Shown piece by piece: positions 1 to 10,366 of a stretch of 64,000 nt of DNA. Position numbers and translations under genes: made by a program. Positions within the stretch are counted from its first letter, which is position 1. The number at the start of each line of letters is the position of its first letter. Under the pieces are notes generated by a model. That model was not told where the DNA came from, did not search any database, and was given only the letters and a program-made list of their open reading frames with translations. Origin of the DNA: Acanthosepion lycidas (Eukaryota > Mollusca > Cephalopoda > Sepiida > Sepiidae); NCBI GenBank assembly GCA_963932145.1, contig OZ010580.1, positions 1,093,110 to 1,157,109 on the forward strand, given 5' to 3'.

Positions 1-279
1 GAATCCACTTGTGAATGACAAATGATTAATGCTTTTTCTTTTGATGAAGAACATAATTCTACATTTTTCAGAAAGTTTTTTTAAGATAGTTCAACCATTA
101 AAATGCAATTTTGTCTTGGAAGAAACAATTGTTTTTTTTTAATCTGCTTACTGTTTTGTTTTTTTTTTTATGAAAAGCATGCTGATAATAAACTTCATTT
201 TGTTTACGCTGTTTAATATGTTTGGCTGTAATGATATAGAAACATTGCCAGTTGTTATACAGCCATCCATACACACATA

Positions 280-474
280 CAGTGGTGGGGGGAACAAATA
301 TTTGTACACATACAAATTTTTAATTTATTGTATTTCCAACAAATGAATAAACATACTTTTCTTAGAATTAACTGTACACAGATGCATAATAACTAAATAT
401 GAATAGAAAACAGAAAAGATTGATTTAATAGAAACCCATTCATCCATTTTAATGGGTGAAAAAGTATTTGTACA
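280..474 (+). repeat. Left terminal inverted repeat of the Tc1-like element
   Basis: This pairs, with scattered mismatches, with 1681-1876 read in reverse complement. A TATTTGTACA-type motif occurs near both its outer end (about 298) and its inner end (about 464). These are candidate transposase-binding direct repeats. Confidence 0.8.
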
Positions 475-576
475 ATACAAGAAAGAATACATAATCTTCA
501 TTTAATATTTTGTAGAATAGCCATTATTCACTTCTATAGCAACCAACCTCTTGTAGTTCTCAATGATTTGCAAATT

Positions 577-1512
577 TTAGTTGGTATTTTTGTTCCATTC
601 TTCTTTGCATATGGTTTTCAGGTCTAGGATGTTTGCTAGAGCCCTCGATTGGATTTGAATTTTTAAATAATGGTACAGATTCTTGATTAGGTTAAAATAG
701 GGGGACTGATTTGGCCATTTCAGGATATTTATATTATTTTCACCAAGCCATTTTGTTGTAGATTTTGCAGTGTGCTTAGGATCATTATCTTGTTGGAAGA
801 TCCAATTGGGAGGAAGTTCAAGATTTTCAACCAAAATCATTAAATTTGCTACCAAAATATTTTGATATGTGCAGCATTCATTCTACCATCTATTACTGAT
901 ATGTTGCCAGTACCTTTTGCAGAAAAACAACCCCAAACCATGATGCTGCCACTACCAAATTTCAGTGTTAGAACTGTGTTCTTTTGTTTGATGGCATTGC
1001 CATATTTCCTCCATACATGATTTCTAGAATTATGTCCAAAGAACTCAAATTTGATTTCATCTGTCCATAATATTCTTTCCCAATATGATTTTTCTTTAAC
1101 CTTATGTTCATGAACGAATTTCAACCTGGTATCTCTTTGTCTTTTCAATTGCAGTGGAGTTATCCAAGGAGAGCGTGACTTTCGATTGTTCCTATGAATT
1201 TCCTTGTTTTTTGTCTGTTTAGTAACACAGATTCCTGATAAAGGCGAATCATCCTGCAACACTTGAGGATTGACATTGGATTTTGTTTAATTTGACACCT
1301 TAATTTCCTTGAAGATCTTGAAGAAATCTTCCATGGATCACCTGTTCTTCATTGGTTTTAAACAGTTTTGATTTTTTTTATACCTTGCAACGAATGAACT
1401 AATGGTATTAAATGGAATATTCAGGTTGACTATGATTTTCCTGTAACTCTTACCTTCTTTCCAGAGCTTAACAATCAGTTATTTTTGTGAATTTGTCAGT
1501 TTTTTACCTCTT
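577..1512 (-). pseudogene. Tc1-family transposase pseudogene (DD34E)
   Basis: Minus-strand reading gives an N-terminal helix-turn-helix stretch (about 1512-1263) with an in-frame stop. The catalytic domain follows in two frames that overlap at 849-855. The first catalytic Asp sits in WTDE, and the second in QQDNDPKH. The third acidic residue is lost: the usual IENLW block reads IKNLY (Glu to Lys), and the preceding QSPD reads QSPY. Stops, a frameshift and the lost third catalytic residue make the protein dead. Family assignment rests on these motifs and their spacing. Confidence 0.85.
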
Positions 1513-1680
1513 GCTATGATGATAACCTTCTTGCACAAATATCAATTATAGAATGTTCTGTTTGTATTTTTTAGGCTAAAAATAACTACTGATAACATTA
1601 TTGAAACATTCTAGAATATTCTACTTGAATAATCTAGAGTATTAAAGCAATTTAAAAGTTTTAAATTATGAAATTTTCCT

Positions 1681-1876
1681 TGTACGAATACTTTTTGCAT
1701 CCATTAAAATGAATTAATGGGATTTATTTCTATTCAAAATTTTTTCTTTTTTCTATGCATATTTAATTATTATGCATCTCTCTACTGTTAATTATATGAT
1801 AAGTATGTTTATTCATGAGTTGGAAATGCAATAAATTAAAAATTTATATGTGTACCAATATTTGTTTCCCCCACTG
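1681..1876 (-). repeat. Right terminal inverted repeat of the Tc1-like element
   Basis: This is the reverse-complement partner of 280-474, including both internal direct repeats (about 1681 and about 1850). Confidence 0.8.
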
Positions 1877-1878
1877 TA

Positions 1879-3676
1879 TATGTATTATTATCACTTAAAT
1901 GTTATTTTAGGGTATACTCATATTTGAGTAGACCATTCATTTTTTTAAACCATATTTATTTTCATTTATCGGCATGAATATTGGTATTCATGCATCTCTT
2001 AGAACATATGTGTCTTAAGTGCCTCAAGTTTAGCAAGAAATAAATAAAAAGATATTAACTGCTGTATGATATTTTTACATTTCATCTGATATGTTTTTAA
2101 ACAGTGTCATTTCTTTTGTGGAGCACATTACACCTCTTTCAGTTGGATCACCCTGCATTAACATGCATGAGTGTTAATGTCTTTGCAGTAATTGACTTCT
2201 ATGGTGGATGAAGTACTTGGGTGGGACCCTCCAAAAGCGACTTCTCTGTGATGTGCTCACTTTGACAGTTCTGGGCAACTGCCTGATTTATGCACATGCA
2301 TATTTCGTTTATATAGGCTTACAAACCCGAACTGGGCATGATTAATTAGCTTCTTGAACAAAGAACCTCCTGTTAGAAAACCAGATGGCTAACCATAAAA
2401 TGCTTTTCAATTTTGGCCTGGATTTCTAAGTTTACCAAATTACATTGAAATTAAAGCAAATACATTGAATAGGTTGCTGAATAAACATAAACTTGAGTGA
2501 CTGAAAACCTGTGGAATTTATGGAGTTGGGTCAAGGATTTCAGTTATGCTGAATCTTACTAAGTCTTAGTTAAATTTGTGTTTAAACTCTTCCAAGGCCC
2601 TCTTTATAAGTATTTTATGGGTTTAAATTAATATTTTTAAACCATTTTCCCATCAGAGTCCCATTCGATTAACCATTTTCCTATATTTCTCTCTTACCAA
2701 TATTTTTACTCCTTTCCTCAAAATTATTAAGTGTCTCAATACCTCAAGTCAATAACAACTTTCCATCCACTAGTCCTACACAATCTGGGCCACTGTCCTG
2801 TTACACCATACCTTATCAAATTCTTGTTTTTTTTTCATAATCTCTAAAATATCCCCCTGCATTTGTATTGCTCTCTCTGGTATCATTTTGATCATAAATA
2901 TGACATTTCTTGTGCCATTGTCCTTGCCAAATGTTGCATTGTTCTTGTCCTATTTCTAGTCTAGTGCTGCTTTGTGGTCTATTCATCAGAATTCACATTA
3001 TTATCAGGCCTATGTGGCTCATTAAGCTGATTGTCCTTTGGAGCTTGCATTCTTGTGTCATGCTATGAAGATGGATCTACAATCATAGCAATAAGCTACA
3101 TAAGTAAAAATATACTGGCAAAAATGTCTGTGTTTAATTAGTGATCTTCTTGGAGTGATCTCTTTGTTTAATTTCATAGTCAACTGTGTACTGCAATCAT
3201 GATTTTCATATTCAATACTGGAACTGCTTAACTATGAGAGTGTACTGAAAAGTTAATTCTTGCATGAATTAAATTTGAAATTGGAAGAATCAATTTTTAA
3301 ATATAGATTAATAAAAGTTTTAGTTTTACATGAAGAGAAATGAAATCAATTGAACAATATTTTTTGTTTAGTTAGAGAATAAATAAGAAAATAAAACTTT
3401 TAGTTTGATCATATTAAAATGGCAAATTTAACCCTGATTCAAAGTGAGAACCTTGGAAAATGTGGATTGTGACCAGGGAAAAAGGAAAATGCCAACAAAA
3501 TTAACCAGATTTTCTTATTTAATTACCTGAAAGTGTGTGTGCGTTTTAATTTATTTTTTATGCTTTGAAGTTAAAGATTTTTGTTATTTAAAAATTTTCA
3601 ATTTTTCACTTCATTTGGAAATTAAAACTTGAAAAAGTTTGGCTTGTTATCTTCATTGAGATTATCTTCATTACAG
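1879..3676. other. AT-rich non-coding, probably intron or upstream of ERMP1-like exon
   Basis: No convincing exon, repeat or RNA gene is seen between the Tc1 element and the first recognised ERMP1-like exon. Because that exon begins in phase 1 after an AG acceptor, this stretch is most likely intronic. The upstream ERMP1 exons would lie outside the window. Confidence 0.5.
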
Positions 3677-3792
3677 GACAACTGCATATGTTCTAGTTGA
3701 TGCTGAAGTTCGAGCTCCATCTGTTCAAGTCAACCTGGTTAGTAAGAGGATGTCAGCAATCCGTGAGGTTGAACTTACTTTTGAAGTCACTG
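3677..3792 (+). CDS. ERMP1: ERMP1-like exon, antepenultimate (partial gene)
   Basis: This is a 116-bp exon between a TTACAG acceptor and a GTAAGT donor, phase 1 at both ends. It encodes 38 residues starting TTAYVLVDAEVRAPSVQVNL, with a charged beta-rich tail ending ELTFEVT. The split codon joins cleanly to the exon at 4741. With the next two exons it reads as the luminal C-terminal domain of an ER metallopeptidase 1-like M28 peptidase, a multi-pass ER membrane zinc peptidase. The catalytic domain and membrane segments lie upstream of the window. Exon borders are seen directly; the family name is recognition from the joined C-terminus and was not checked by search. Confidence 0.7.
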
Positions 3793-4740
3793 GTAAGTGT
3801 CACTTTTTAGGTACTGACTATTTTAATTTTGACATATAAGAAAAGTCATTGCTTGTTGCCTTGGAGACCAGTAAGTATTTGTTATTTTACCCATATCCAA
3901 TTGAAATTGTAATCTGCAATCTTGAGTAAGCTAACCAGCTCCTTCTTTATCTATGAACTTTTAGTTACTTCCCCTGCAATTAGTTTTAGTGACAGTTGTA
4001 TTGCCAGAGGTTATGTGCTTTATGTCATTTTTATTAAGTGGATAATGATTCAGAAAATGAAACTTGTACAAGTATCTTTGCTTGAATGTAAATCTTTTCT
4101 AAGCTAACAATTTCAGAATGAACAAAATCTTCTCTATTAATCTTTTAATTTCAATTCATTTTTTTTTTTTGTTTTTTCAGATTTATTTTGTTATTTTCTA
4201 AATTTTAACAACAAAAAAACTGTCCTCTCCCAAAATTTTGTATTTTTTTTTTCATTTCAAAGCTCCTATTTGATTAAGTAGTGTTAAGACTTGTTGACTG
4301 TCCATTGATGATATGGATTGAGATAACATGACTCTGTTCAACAGAATTTAATTTAAAAATGCTATTTTTTCACTTCCCAAAGTTGTCTTTTTTTCCTTCA
4401 TAAAATTTACTTTCATGTAATGTGGACATGTTTGTTTTCTATTTATAAAAATATAAAGAATACAAAGATTGATTCTACAAGAAAACAAAACAAATGCTAA
4501 CTCTCCAATGAAACATTTTCTTGTAATTAAATAACTAATTTGTTTTTATCGCAATTGAAATGAATGTCTCTAGGAAAGAATAAGTGTGTGTGTAAATTAT
4601 CATCATAATGTTTTTGTGATTTTCGATTGTGACAAATAGAAAATTTTGACCTGAAAATTTTGTCCATGTTGTTAAACAATCTTTTTAATTGTTAAGATAT
4701 TGATATCAGTTGATTTTTTTTTTTTTTTTTTTTTCGCAAG
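3793..4740 (+). other. ERMP1-like intron, 948 bp
   Basis: Donor GTAAGT at 3793, and an acceptor CGCAAG preceded by a run of about 20 T at 4714-4734. AT-rich and CpG-poor. No mobile element was recognised inside it. Confidence 0.65.
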
Positions 4741-4925
4741 GTCCTGATCACATAATTGCTTTCGTGTCACCTCATGCTGATAGTCCTCTAGTCCGTTGGT
4801 CTTTAAGTGATGACCCACCCAGATTGGCCAAACTCCCAAGTGATATTGACCAAGACGTCTACTTTATCTACTACTCTCATGCAGAAAAACCTACCACTCC
4901 ATGGACATTCAGTCTTACATTCTCA
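4741..4925 (+). CDS. ERMP1: ERMP1-like exon, penultimate
   Basis: This is a 185-bp exon, phase 1 at its start and phase 0 at its end, with donor GTAAGT at 4926. After completing the split Gly codon it reads PDHIIAFVSPHADSPLVRWS, then a short linker, then DVYFIYYSHAEKPTTPWTF. The order G-P-[DH]-H, then W-S-L, then Y-F/I-Y-SH, then W-x-F is what I recall of the C-terminal domain of vertebrate ERMP1, which is the main reason for the name. It is an internal in-frame exon with no stop. Confidence 0.75.
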
Positions 4926-5450
4926 GTAAGTTATTGTTTGCACTTTTGAAAACCTTATTGTTTTGTGGTTTCCCAGTCTATGAAAGGAAACTTTTCATAA
5001 ACTTATAGCCATAAAAAGCAATTTTTGAGCAAAATATAGAAAAAAATGTATGAAAAGAGTTTTTATATCACATTGAGTATTTTTAACGTTTATTTTACCT
5101 TTTGATCATATTTGACATATTCTTTGACATTTTTCAAGCATTGTAGCAGTGAGGAAGTGTTGAAAATCAATTACTAGGGCCCCACCACAAGGAAAATTGA
5201 ATGAAAGAGGCAATCTAATGCATGGAGATTGATTTTACAACTGTTCTTTTCACTGGCAAATGCTCTGTTAGCCCTGATTGTTCAGATAGATAAAGTAAAC
5301 ACTTGACAGCTATTGACAGAAAGAGGAGCTATCTCAAGGTGGATATAATGTGATATTCTGTGTAGGATTATAGGTGGCAAAGTGGCGAACCTAGGGTCAA
5401 TTCTACATAATGTTAATATAACAGGTGAGAATGGGTTAGGACCCACTCTG

Positions 5451-5453
<3 letters not shown>

Positions 5454-5491
<38 letters not shown>
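5454..5491. repeat. (TA)n microsatellite
   Basis: Uninterrupted TA dinucleotide run of about 19 units in the ERMP1-like intron. Confidence 0.98.
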
Positions 5492-5494
<3 letters not shown>

Positions 5495-6669
5495 TTATTG
5501 TTGATAAAGCAACACTGGAAAAATGATTTTAATGAGGGCAATGAATATTAAGTAGTTAGAATATATTTAAGACAGAAAAATCCATTAAAAATTTGAACAC
5601 AATTTGCCAATAAAGTAAATGTAGAATAATTTCTGAGAATAAACAAAATATTCAGTATGAAAAAAGGTAAAAGGAAACTAGTCCACTATTTTTCCCAAGT
5701 ATAATTTTGGCAATGTACAGTTTTCACATAGGAAGCTGTGGAGAAAAATGATTGCCTTTATATCTTAACCAAAAACTATCTCTGTCTATTTGCCTGGGGT
5801 TCCCTCTCTGTCAATTCAGTTTTGCCTCTCTTGTTCATTGGCTGAAAGGATTTCCAACTTGTAGTTCCTCTCTTTGGTATTACAGTCTTTCTTTTTTCAA
5901 ATGCTCAATACATTTGCATATCAGTAAAATCTACAATATCAACTTTATATCTGTGCCTTTTGTCTATTTTGAAGTCTTCTGACAAGAATCATTGACTATT
6001 TTACTAACAATAACAAGTAAAGAGAAGACGGGGGGTTGTCTGGTAGCAATGATTTGGGATGGGTGTATTTTTCTTGCTGGTTTATCATTTATCAGCCAGT
6101 CAGCTCCTACCTCCTTGTCACCTTGAATTTAACTTTCATCATTTAATCCTTCTTTCATGTCTCAGCCTTTTTTAGGTTTTGCTTTGTTTGCAATGTTGGA
6201 TGGAATTTCTTTTTTTTGTTGTTTCTGTTGGCATTCAGCAAAATGTTTTTAGATGCTGCTTTTCATGGCTTTTTGTGTGCATGTATTTGTGTTTGTGTGT
6301 GTGGTTGAACAATTTCTTCAAATCAAATTATTTCATTTATTTCTTCTGTATAAAATAATATTCACATAATAAAGTCAACAGAAATGAATTGTTTTATTAA
6401 AATATCCAAAACAGTAAGCATAGTGGCAATGACAGTGGAAAATAAAGTCTATTTAGGAGATGGAATTCTTTATTCAGCTGTGGTTTGTTGTCAGCATTTG
6501 ACAACTGGAACATGTTTTGTTCTAAGGCAGCTGAAAATGTTGTGTTAGTGATGGGGAGATATCACTTTTTAGTTTCCAGACCTGTTTATCATTGCTTATG
6601 TGCTTACACTATTTTGAAAGTCTTGTCTGTATAATGTTTGTGTATGCATGTGTAGCAGAGAGAAAGAGA

Positions 6670-6672
6670 CAT

Positions 6673-6749
<77 letters not shown>
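6670..6749. repeat. (CATA)n followed by (CA)n microsatellite
   Basis: About five CATA units run directly into about 30 CA units. The long Val-Cys ORFs read from the opposite strand here are artefacts of the repeat. Confidence 0.98.
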
Positions 6750-6751
<2 letters not shown>

Positions 6752-6961
6752 AAAATGATATGTATGAAATATCCAAATAAAGTATGTAAGATAGAATTTG
6801 TGAAAACAGCAAGAATTTAAGCATGATGACATTTTTATACAGTATGTATATATTTAATTTAGAAATATATTATCTTTACAAATGCTAGGATGAAGCTAAT
6901 AAAAATTGTTTTTTATGTCACTGATAACATTCTGATAGTGACTAAAGATGCTTGAAAGTAC

Positions 6962-9450
6962 TTTTTTTTAAAATCATTTCACTCTAAGCAAGGCAGGAAT
7001 GCCACTAGTATGCAGTGGGGGGGTGGCAGAGTGAAAGCGTGAGAAAAGACTGGGTATAGGGGGGATTGAGGAAAGGATAAAAAGAAGAATGGGATTCAAG
7101 AAGATAGAAAATGGCAATTGATGTTGGATTTAGATTTTTGAAGATTGTAGTTATCAGGGAAGCAAGTAAATGGAAGGGTGTTCCACAAGTGAGAAGTGCA
7201 AGAAAAGAAATTGTTGGAGTAGAAGTGGTGGTCACATTTAACTATTTCAACAGTAAAAGGGTGGGGGCTACATGCCAATCTTGTAGCACGCTTAAATTCA
7301 TGCACTTGGGCATCAGGGTAAAAAGCTTGTGAGAGAAAATATTTGTAGAAAAGCTACATCAAATCAGTGAGAAAATGACTGAAGTTGAGATGCCAAGTCA
7401 GTTACTTTGCAGATCCTTCTTTGTATTTTGTCAAGAATCTCAAGTACTCAATGCACAGACAAATGGTAGAACTGTAAATGTGCAAGATAGACTCTGACGA
7501 GAAAAAACCTTCTGGCACAGCATGGTGACCCTACTTTCCTTGCAATAGATGCAGCTATTCGATGTAGTTGTTCCACTTCAGATAAGTTGAAAACGTGAGG
7601 CCAAGAAGGTGCAGTATGTTTCTCTCCAGGAGTCTAGCATCAGCCATGCTGATGGTGGGCAGGAAAGTTTCTTTGGTGCTTAAATAACAGCAGTTTTGTT
7701 TTGGAGGTATTACAATTTATAAGCAATTTCCTGCCCCAGTTAACCACTGATTGAAAGCATTTTTCAAGAGCAGCGGCCAGGTTAACTTTGTCAGCTCTGA
7801 TTGATTTGCTATTGAGACAGGAGTAAATGGTAGTGTCGTCTAAATAAATGCCTACTTGGGAACTGAGAGCATCAAGAAGATCATTGATGAAGATCAGAAA
7901 CAGTGTAGGACCCAGGATAGAGCCTTGAGGGGACACTCGCATTTGTGTAAAAGGATCTGGACACAAGCCCGTTCAAAACAAACACTCATTTCATGATTTG
8001 ATAGGAACAATTGGATCAAATCAGACATTCATCCTGTAATACCATAGTGCTGCAGCTTACGTAGAAGATCAGCATGCCAAACAAAATCATGCAAAAATGT
8101 CTTTGTGATATCTAGAGCCACAGCTTTGCCATTCTTATTAAGAGCTTGATATACATATTCAGTGATGTTCATTAGCACACGAGTGTGTGTTATAAAAATA
8201 ACTTTACAATAGGAAGTTATAAAAGAGCTATAGCAGCTGAACATGCAGGTGAGAACCAAGGGATGAACATGATTTAACTTTGTATTGTCTTGCGGGAATG
8301 AAAGCACATCGATGCTGGCTTTCATTCAGGAGAAGACCTCAGATGTCTATTTTTGAACAGGATGATTAAAAACTTCATTCTAAGAGATGTCATGAAGGAA
8401 ATCATGTAATGAGTCCTAATCCACTTGTTGATAACAGAAAGATATTCTATTGGTAGGAGGTTCTTGGTTGGTGGGAGAGTGGAAAAAGATTGTTTACAGA
8501 CACTATCGTATGATCACAATTGCCAAAAGGTCAGAGCTGCATAATATGACATGGGTCAGGGATAGAGGTGAAAAAGAGATTTAGAAGGTTTAGTCCACCA
8601 GGGCTACTGGGGGAAATGACTGGAGAAGTCTACCACTTGTGTGAGAGTGATTGAGAAGTTCAGGGGTTAGATGCCAGTGAGGTCAGTGACAGTGTTGGAA
8701 CCACCTGGCATGGTGGATATTAAAGTCACTGAACACAAATATATTTGCAAACAGGTGTAGAGAGATGGCCTTTTCTATATTTTCAGAAATACTATTTAAC
8801 ACAAAACAGTCAGTAGATTAAGAGGAACAGTAGAGAAGGAAGAGATGGCTGATCAAGTTTAGTAGACAATGTTCATGAACATAAACTCCCAGGCCATGCA
8901 TGTGGATATTAGAGTCCTTTCTAAAGAGAGGAAGATAGCCAGGAATTGAGAAATTGGAGGAGGAGATTGAAGAATTAAGATTAGTTTTGCAGAGAGCTAG
9001 GTTGTCTGGAGATTTTTTTCAAAGAGGAATGATTCCACACTGCAGAAATTGGTACAGATACCATGAATTTTAGAGAAAGAAAGGTTGAACTGGTTTAGTT
9101 TTATATCTTTGGTTATCTTTATAGTCATGGTATGTTATTTTGGTAAAAAAGGCCTAGAGTAGTAGTTGCAGTTAGTCATCTAATCTAACGGGAAGGGAAC
9201 TGGTGCAGACTGCAACATAGTTTGGCATCAGGATTGCTCACCTGAGGTTCTTGCAGGGACATCATTCCATACACGACATGGCACTGCAAGAACCCTGATG
9301 TTATGTGGCTGTTGACAAGAGAAGCCTCTCAAGATGCTATGCAAGAGTTTGGGCTCTTAACTATCAGTTGGGAACAGCAACCAGAAAACTGCCAACCCAG
9401 TACTCTCAGTATGAAGAGACATTGCCACCATTTACACATATCACAAAAAA
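6962..9450 (-). mobile_element. Jockey/I-type LINE, degenerate, antisense in ERMP1 intron
   Basis: On the minus strand the order is: possible 5' leader (9450-9130); an endonuclease start (about 9130-8860) with FSKIHGICTNFCSVESFL and MHGLGVYVHEH-like blocks; reverse transcriptase blocks at 8325-8029 (ALDITKTFLHDFVWHADLL) and 7966-7640 (SPQGSILGPTLFLIFINDLL, then YLDD in place of the usual YADD); then a C-terminal block at 7305-7096 (SHLWNTLPFTCFPDNYNLQ). A short A-tract in element sense at about 6970-6962 looks like the 3' tail. Frames break at several points, so it is inactive. The clade is inferred from block order. Confidence 0.85.
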
Positions 9451-10195
9451 ATTATGACAGCACCATTATTAAGGCCTGAGAAAGAGAAGCGGGTGGAGTA
9501 TAGACCGGGCAAAAGGAGAGCTTATCTGCTTCTATCAAAAAACAATTTACTTAAGTTGAAATGTTCATTAGAAATTCAACAAAGATTTAAAACTGGCAGC
9601 GATAGTACTCTGAAAGAACTTAAAAAAAAAAAAAGTCCTGGGTTTGACTTCCAGTTATTTCAAAGAATGAACATTCAGATAACTAATTTGGAGAGTTGAT
9701 CTGTAGCCCAACAGACTTTTTGACCATGTGATGTTTAACTGACCTTCTTGAACAAAAACATTATGAACTTTAGACATTTTCTTCACAAATTTCATCTGGA
9801 TGTACAATAACTTGCATGCAAATTAGAAGAATCCTCCTACCCCCCCCCCCAAAAAAAAACAAATTATACAGACTTTGTTGGTTGTATTTAATAAAACTTG
9901 TATGTGTGTGTGTAAGGAAGTAATGGATTTTCTTTTTTAATCTAAAATCATTTCATAGGATACTCATGTTTGAGTAGATGCTCTGTTTTTTAAACAATGT
10001 AAATTACGTATCCAATAAAATAAAGTTTAGAGTAATAATAATTTATATATTGTTTGTGTACATGTGTATAAATTTAATTTATTATTTGTTCATTTATAAA
10101 ATTTAAAGAGAGGAAGCAAATATGAAAAGCTTTTCTTTTTAATTACATGAACATACAACTTTTAAGGAAACATTAACTCAACATTTTTTTTCCAG
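9451..10195. other. Intronic stretch between LINE and last exon
   Basis: AT-rich, with a C10/A9 homopolymer junction near 9841-9859 and a short GT run at 9903. No gene or repeat family was recognised. The acceptor polypyrimidine tract of the last ERMP1-like exon closes it. Confidence 0.5.
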
Positions 10196-10366
10196 GTTCC
10201 TCAAGATTGGAAAATCAACAAAGCAGTTACAGACATTGCTTTTGCAGGTCATTATATGCATGGAGGTTTGAAGGAGAGTGCAGAGTTGTCAGCTGCAGAA
10301 AAGAGATTACCCAAATGGGTCACACCTGTCACTTGGACTGCAGTTTATGACAGCTGGATATTTTGA
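10196..10366 (+). CDS. ERMP1: ERMP1-like terminal exon
   Basis: This exon begins in phase 0 after TTTCCAG and runs 56 codons to TGA at 10364-10366. It opens VPQDWKINKAVTDIAFAGHY and ends TWTAVYDSWIF. The joined reading over the three exons has no stop, and the ending W...YD...F fits the ERMP1 C-terminus as I recall it. The domain faces the ER lumen in known family members. Transcription continues into an AT-rich 3' region whose poly(A) site I could not fix: AATAAA hexamers occur (for example 13243-13248), but none is clearly the right one. Confidence 0.75.
   Translation, partial: VPQDWKINKAVTDIAFAGHYMHGGLKESAELSAAEKRLPKWVTPVTWTAVYDSWIF

Larger units (their letters stand above)
280..1876 (-). 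mobile_element. Tc1-like DNA transposon, full length but inactive
   Basis: The element is about 1.6 kb, bounded by TA at 278-279 and 1877-1878, and begins CAGTGG and ends CCACTG. Its terminal inverted repeats are unusually long (about 195 bp: 280-474 and 1681-1876). Each contains an outer and an inner copy of a TATTTGTACA-like direct repeat, the IR/DR layout known from Sleeping Beauty-type Tc1 elements. A broken transposase lies between them on the minus strand. Element borders and family are read from the sequence; non-autonomy is inferred from the broken transposase. Confidence 0.9.
4926..10195 (+). other. ERMP1-like last intron, 5.27 kb
   Basis: Donor GTAAGT at 4926 and acceptor TTTTTTCCAG at 10186-10195. 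It holds a (TA)n tract, a (CATA)n/(CA)n tract and one antisense LINE (about 6962-9450). The parts at 4926-6961 and 9451-10195 show nothing else that I can support. Confidence 0.65.

Noticed and set aside
6596-6832. Long Val-Cys ORFs on the minus strand
   Set aside because: Pure translation of the (CA)n microsatellite; the same applies to Ile-Tyr, His-Thr and Val-Cys ORFs at 13.5, 40.9, 47.3, 51.4, 52.0, 54.9, 60.3 and 62.2 kb.
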